DNA of 64,000 nt from Isoptericola sp. BMS4 (GTDB lineage Bacteria > Actinomycetota > Actinomycetes > Actinomycetales > Cellulomonadaceae). The notes beneath the pieces were generated by a model. The model worked only from the letters and a program-made list of their open reading frames with translations. It was not told where the DNA came from and searched no databases. Position numbers and translations under genes: made by a program. Positions within the stretch are counted from its first letter, which is position 1. The number at the start of each line of letters is the position of its first letter. The stretch covers positions 3,901,748 to 3,965,747 of the forward strand of contig NZ_SIRP01000001.1 of assembly GCF_011634835.1 (NCBI RefSeq), in the 5' to 3' direction. Below, piece after piece: positions 60,774 through 64,000 of this stretch.

Positions 60774-62189
60774 TCAGGGCGTGCAGCCGCACGCGGCGAG
60801 GCTCCCCGTGAACCGGTCGAAGATGATCCGCGCGCCGTACGTCTGGTCCTTCGGCACCGCGTCGGCCATCAGCGTGTAGACCAGTAGGCGGTCGTCGGCG
60901 GTGACGACCGTGCCCGCCAGCGCCGTCGTCCGCGGCAGGCTGCCCGTCTTGCCGGTGACGTACCCGCGCCCGGGGCTGCCCTGCGGGTACCGGTCCGCGA
61001 GCGTGCCGGACAGTCCGCCGACCGGCAGCCCGCGCGCGACGTCGCGCAGCTCCGGGTGGTCGGGGTCGACGGTGAGGGCGAGGACGTCGGCGACCTGGCG
61101 CGGCGTCATCCTCGAGCCCCTGCCCAGGCCGGAGAGGTCCGTGAGCTCGGCGCGCTCGAGGTCCACGCCGAGCCTCTCCACCTGCGCCCGCACCGCCTGG
61201 CGGGCGGCCTGCCCGCTGCCGGGCCGCCCGGCGTCGAGGGCGACGATCCGCCCGACCACCTCCGTGATCGTGTTGTCGGAGTGGTGCAGCAGGTAGGTGA
61301 CGACGTCGCGCAGCGGCGCCGACTCGACCCGCGCGACCTCCCGCGCCGAGGACGCCGCGGTCTGGTGCGTCACCCGTCCGCGCACGGTGAACCCGCGGTC
61401 GGTGAGCTCGTCGGCGAGCTGCCGTGCGGCGGCGAGCGCCGGGTCCTTGGCTCGCGGCCCGTACTCGGCGTCGGTGAGCCGCGCGACGTCGACCCCCACG
61501 CTGGCGACGGGCGCGACGTACCCGTCGCGCACGTCGTTGGCGGGCACGGAGGGGGCCACGGCGGGGCCGGTGAAGAGGGTGTCGTCGACGGCGAGCGTGA
61601 CGGAGTCCCGCCCGCTCAGGAGGAGCTTCGCGGCGACCTGGTCGGCGAGCCCGCCCAGGCCGGCGTGGCCGTTGACGGCCTCCTCGTCGCCGTCGCCCGC
61701 GGCGAGCATCATGTCCCCGCCGCCGACGAGCACCAGGTCGGAGTCGCCGCTGAGCACGACCGTGGTGGGCAGCGTCCGGTCGCCGCCGGGCCCGGCCAGC
61801 GCGGCGGTCGCGGTGAGCAGCTTCTGGACCGACGCCGGCGTCATCAGCCGGTCGGGGGCGGCCGTGCCGAGCAGGTCGCCCGAGCGCGCGTCGGCGACGA
61901 CCACGCCGACGCGCTTGCCGAGGCGGTCGTCCTTCGCGAGGTCGCCCACGAGGTTCCCCACCTGGCCGGCCGCCGGCACGGGGGCGTCCTCGGGCAGGCC
62001 GGGCAGGGAGCGTTCGACGTCCGGGCCCGTGGTCGCGCCGGGTGCGCTGGGGAAGGGCGCCGGCGCGGCCGGGGCGGGCGAGGTGGTGAGCATGCCCGGG
62101 ACGACGTCGTAGGCGTCGGCGACCAGGTATCCCCCGAGGAGCACGACGGCGGTCACGGCGGTGGCGGTGACGTTTCCCCGCCAGCCCAT
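60774..62189 (-). CDS. dacB: D-alanyl-D-alanine carboxypeptidase/endopeptidase, PBP4 (DacB) family
   Basis: 471 aa from ATG 62189 (GAGGAGG upstream). A class C penicillin-binding protein that trims or cuts peptidoglycan cross-links. A membrane signal anchor (residues 6-25) and Pro/Ala linker precede the catalytic domain: ASVQK (SxxK), HSDNTIT (SxN) and TGKTGSL (KTG). Two cysteines end the protein (CGC). The divergent ppa gene starts 245 nt away; the gap holds both promoters, not resolved. Confidence 0.94.
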   Translation of the reverse strand: MGWRGNVTATAVTAVVLLGGYLVADAYDVVPGMLTTSPAPAAPAPFPSAPGATTGPDVERSLPGLPEDAPVPAAGQVGNLVGDLAKDDRLGKRVGVVVADARSGDLLGTAAPDRLMTPASVQKLLTATAALAGPGGDRTLPTTVVLSGDSDLVLVGGGDMMLAAGDGDEEAVNGHAGLGGLADQVAAKLLLSGRDSVTLAVDDTLFTGPAVAPSVPANDVRDGYVAPVASVGVDVARLTDAEYGPRAKDPALAAARQLADELTDRGFTVRGRVTHQTAASSAREVARVESAPLRDVVTYLLHHSDNTITEVVGRIVALDAGRPGSGQAARQAVRAQVERLGVDLERAELTDLSGLGRGSRMTPRQVADVLALTVDPDHPELRDVARGLPVGGLSGTLADRYPQGSPGRGYVTGKTGSLPRTTALAGTVVTADDRLLVYTLMADAVPKDQTYGARIIFDRFTGSLAACGCTP

Positions 62190-62434
62190 GCGGCCTCCTC
62201 GTTCCCGTGTCCCCACGACGCTACCGCCGAGCGCGCGTCGAGCGCTTCGTGAGCATCGTCACAGCCCGGCGCCCGTGGCGTGCTCGTTGTGTATCTTCCC
62301 ACGTCCGCGGGGCGCCGCGCGCCACGTCGGAGGCCCGGTCCGCGCCGGCGCGCATGGCAGACTTTGACGGGGCGTCTGCACCGGGAATGCCCGCCACCAC
62401 GCACGTCCGAGGCACGTCCAAGCATGGAGGAACA

Positions 62435-62935
62435 GTGGAGTTCGACGTCACGATCGAGATCCCGAAGGGCCAGCGGAACAAGTACGAGGTCGACCACGAG
62501 ACGGGGCGCATCCGCCTCGACCGCATGCTGTTCACCTCGACCCGCTACCCCGACGACTACGGGTTCATCGAGGGCACGCTCGGCGAGGACGGCGACCCGC
62601 TGGACGCGATGGTCCTGCTGGAGGAGCCCACGTTCCCCGGCTGCCTCATCACGTGCCGCGCTCTCGGCATGTTCCGCATGCGCGACGAGGCGGGCGGCGA
62701 CGACAAGGTGCTGTGCGTCCCGACGGGCGACCAGCGCATGGCGTGGCGGCAGGACATCGACGACGTCTCCGACTTCCACCGCCTGGAGATCCAGCACTTC
62801 TTCGAGGTCTACAAGGACCTCGAGCCGGGCAAGTCCGTCGAGGGCGCGCACTGGGTGGGCAGGGCCGAGGCCGAGGCCGAGATCGAGCGCTCGCTCCAGC
62901 GCGCCAAGGAGACCGGCTACTACGACAAGCACTGA
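62435..62935 (+). CDS. ppa: Inorganic pyrophosphatase
   Basis: 166 aa from GTG 62435 with GGAGG 4 nt upstream. Family I enzyme hydrolysing pyrophosphate to drive biosynthesis. [38 protein letters not shown] (metal Asp residues) and the KDLEPGK segment are intact. Confidence 0.97.
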   Translation: MEFDVTIEIPKGQRNKYEVDHETGRIRLDRMLFTSTRYPDDYGFIEGTLGEDGDPLDAMVLLEEPTFPGCLITCRALGMFRMRDEAGGDDKVLCVPTGDQRMAWRQDIDDVSDFHRLEIQHFFEVYKDLEPGKSVEGAHWVGRAEAEAEIERSLQRAKETGYYDKH

Positions 62936-62973
62936 CGTGCGCCGGCCGGCCGCGCCGGTCGTACGGTAGGCGC

Positions 62974-64000
62974 ATGCTTGCCTCCGTCATCCACGACGCC
63001 CGAGACGTCCGCGCCGAGGAGCGCCCCGACCCGCGGATCCTGACGCCCGGGGACGCCGTCGTGCGCGTCGTCGCCGCTTGCGTGTGCGGCTCCGACCTGT
63101 GGCCCTACCGCGGGGTCACGCCGACGAAGCGACCCCGCCCCATCGGGCACGAGCTCGTGGGCGTCGTCGAGGAGCTGGGCGACGACGTCACCTCCGCGCG
63201 GGTCGGGGACTTCGTCGTCCTGCCCTTCACCATGAGCTGCGGCACCTGCCAGGCCTGCCGCGCCGGCGTGACCGCCGCGTGCGACCTGGTCACCGGCTTC
63301 GGCGGCACCGACCGCGAAGGCCACCCTGTGGACGGCGCGCAGGGCGAGCGCGTCCGCATCCCGCTCGCGCAGCACTCCCTGTTCCCCGTCGGCCGCACGG
63401 AGGCCGAGATCGAGGCGGCGGGCCTGGTCCCGCACCTGCTCGCGCTGGCCGACGTCATGTCGACCGGCTACCACGCCGCCGCCTCCGCGCGCGTCGCGGA
63501 GGGCGAGACCGTCGTCGTGGTCGGCGACGGCGCCGTCGGGCTGTGCGGCGTGATCGCCGCGCGGCTGCTCGGCGCCGGGCGCGTCGTCGCCATGAGCCGG
63601 CACCCGGACCGGGCCGCGCTGGCCCGCGACCTCGGCGCCACCGACGTCGTCGCGGAGCGGGGCGACGACGCGATCGCCGCGCTGCGCGAGCTCCTCGACG
63701 GCGACCTCGCCGACGCCGCCCTGGAGTGCGTCGGCACGAAGCAGTCGATGGACACCGCGCTCGACGCGGTGCGCGGCGGCGGCCGCATCGGCTTCGTGGG
63801 CGTGCCGCACGGGGGTCCCGAGCTGAGCGTGCGGCGCATGTTCGACCGCAACCTCACCGTCGGCGGCGGCATGGCGTCCGCCCGGCACTACATGGAGCAG
63901 CTGCTCCCCGCGGTCCTGTCCGGCGAGATCGAGCCCGGGAGGGTGTTCGACCGCGAGCTGCCGCTGGCCGACGTCGCCGAGGCCTACGCCGCGATGGACG
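62974..64000 (+). CDS. Zinc-dependent alcohol dehydrogenase (MDR superfamily), 3' truncated
   Basis: 342 codons to the window edge, with no stop reached. Catalytic-zinc motif ACVCGSDLWPYRG and GHELVGVVEELG; structural-zinc cysteines in SCGTCQACRAGVTAACDL; NAD(P)-binding VVVVGDGAVGLCG. Similar to glutathione-independent, mycothiol- or threonine-type dehydrogenases; substrate unknown. TACGGT ends 6 nt before the ATG (leaderless). Confidence 0.9.
   Translation, partial: MLASVIHDARDVRAEERPDPRILTPGDAVVRVVAACVCGSDLWPYRGVTPTKRPRPIGHELVGVVEELGDDVTSARVGDFVVLPFTMSCGTCQACRAGVTAACDLVTGFGGTDREGHPVDGAQGERVRIPLAQHSLFPVGRTEAEIEAAGLVPHLLALADVMSTGYHAAASARVAEGETVVVVGDGAVGLCGVIAARLLGAGRVVAMSRHPDRAALARDLGATDVVAERGDDAIAALRELLDGDLADAALECVGTKQSMDTALDAVRGGGRIGFVGVPHGGPELSVRRMFDRNLTVGGGMASARHYMEQLLPAVLSGEIEPGRVFDRELPLADVAEAYAAMD

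Overview
The window is about 64 kb of very G+C-rich chromosome from an actinobacterium. The gene set points to order Micrococcales, probably the Cellulomonadaceae/Promicromonosporaceae group; the order is well supported, the family is inference. Markers are a mycothiol glycosyltransferase (mshA), Lsr2, CarD, SenX3-RegX3, a Ddn-like deazaflavin reductase, DUF3263, DUF3180, DUF4032 and DUF2342 proteins, tandem CIRCE sites before an unlinked groEL, many GTG starts and many probable leaderless genes. There is no prophage, insertion sequence or CRISPR array. Most of the window is core genome, with a few accessory patches that hold most of the interest.

Layout: a 5'-truncated GH32 fructosidase meets a LacI regulator (1-2.2 kb), followed by groEL with its CIRCE/promoter block and a cold-shock gene (2.4-4.6 kb). 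Small conserved actinobacterial genes, ung and an SGNH hydrolase follow, ending at tRNA-Thr(UGU) (7.7 kb). A roughly 1-kb lower-G+C patch (7.8-8.8 kb) carries two paralogous small secreted four-cysteine proteins of unknown function. Then come a DsbA-like oxidoreductase, a membrane Ser/Thr kinase, trehalose synthesis (otsA, otsB), a sugar-ABC ATPase with a DUF4032 protein, rlmB, cysS, an LtrA-like protein, a PLP enzyme, an FAD oxidoreductase, ispF-ispD and carD (8.6-25.5 kb). A phosphate regulon (pstSCAB, senX3-regX3, phoU) with two PHO boxes fills 26.5-33.5 kb. A Tat-exported PL8 lyase, gpmA, a Ddn-like gene, an AbiEi/DUF559-like gene, mshA, a lactonase and lsr2 follow (33.6-42 kb). From 62.2 back to 42.1 kb a nearly unbroken minus-strand run links dacB, a DUF2342 protease, tilS, hpt, ftsH, the folate genes folE-folP-folBK, DUF3180, two PH-domain genes, a DUF2520 gene, panC-panD, nadB-nadC, lysS and a tiny membrane protein; many neighbours overlap by 4 nt (GTGA/ATGA). 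ppa and a truncated zinc alcohol dehydrogenase close the window on the plus strand.

The most unusual signal is a set of short palindromic elements. One family (B) has four copies with identical geometry: 22-nt arms and a 13-nt loop, 57 bp in all. Three copies lie within 1.8 kb around the Ddn-like and AbiEi/DUF559-like genes. The fourth lies inside the tilS reading frame and adds about 19 in-frame codons. A second family (A) has two near-perfect palindromes of 62 and 64 bp whose inner arms differ between copies yet stay self-complementary. Two larger inverted repeats mark gene borders at 23.6 and 41.5 kb. Together they look like small dispersed palindromic elements comparable to REP or Rickettsia RPE sequences; whether they are already described in this lineage cannot be judged from the sequence alone.
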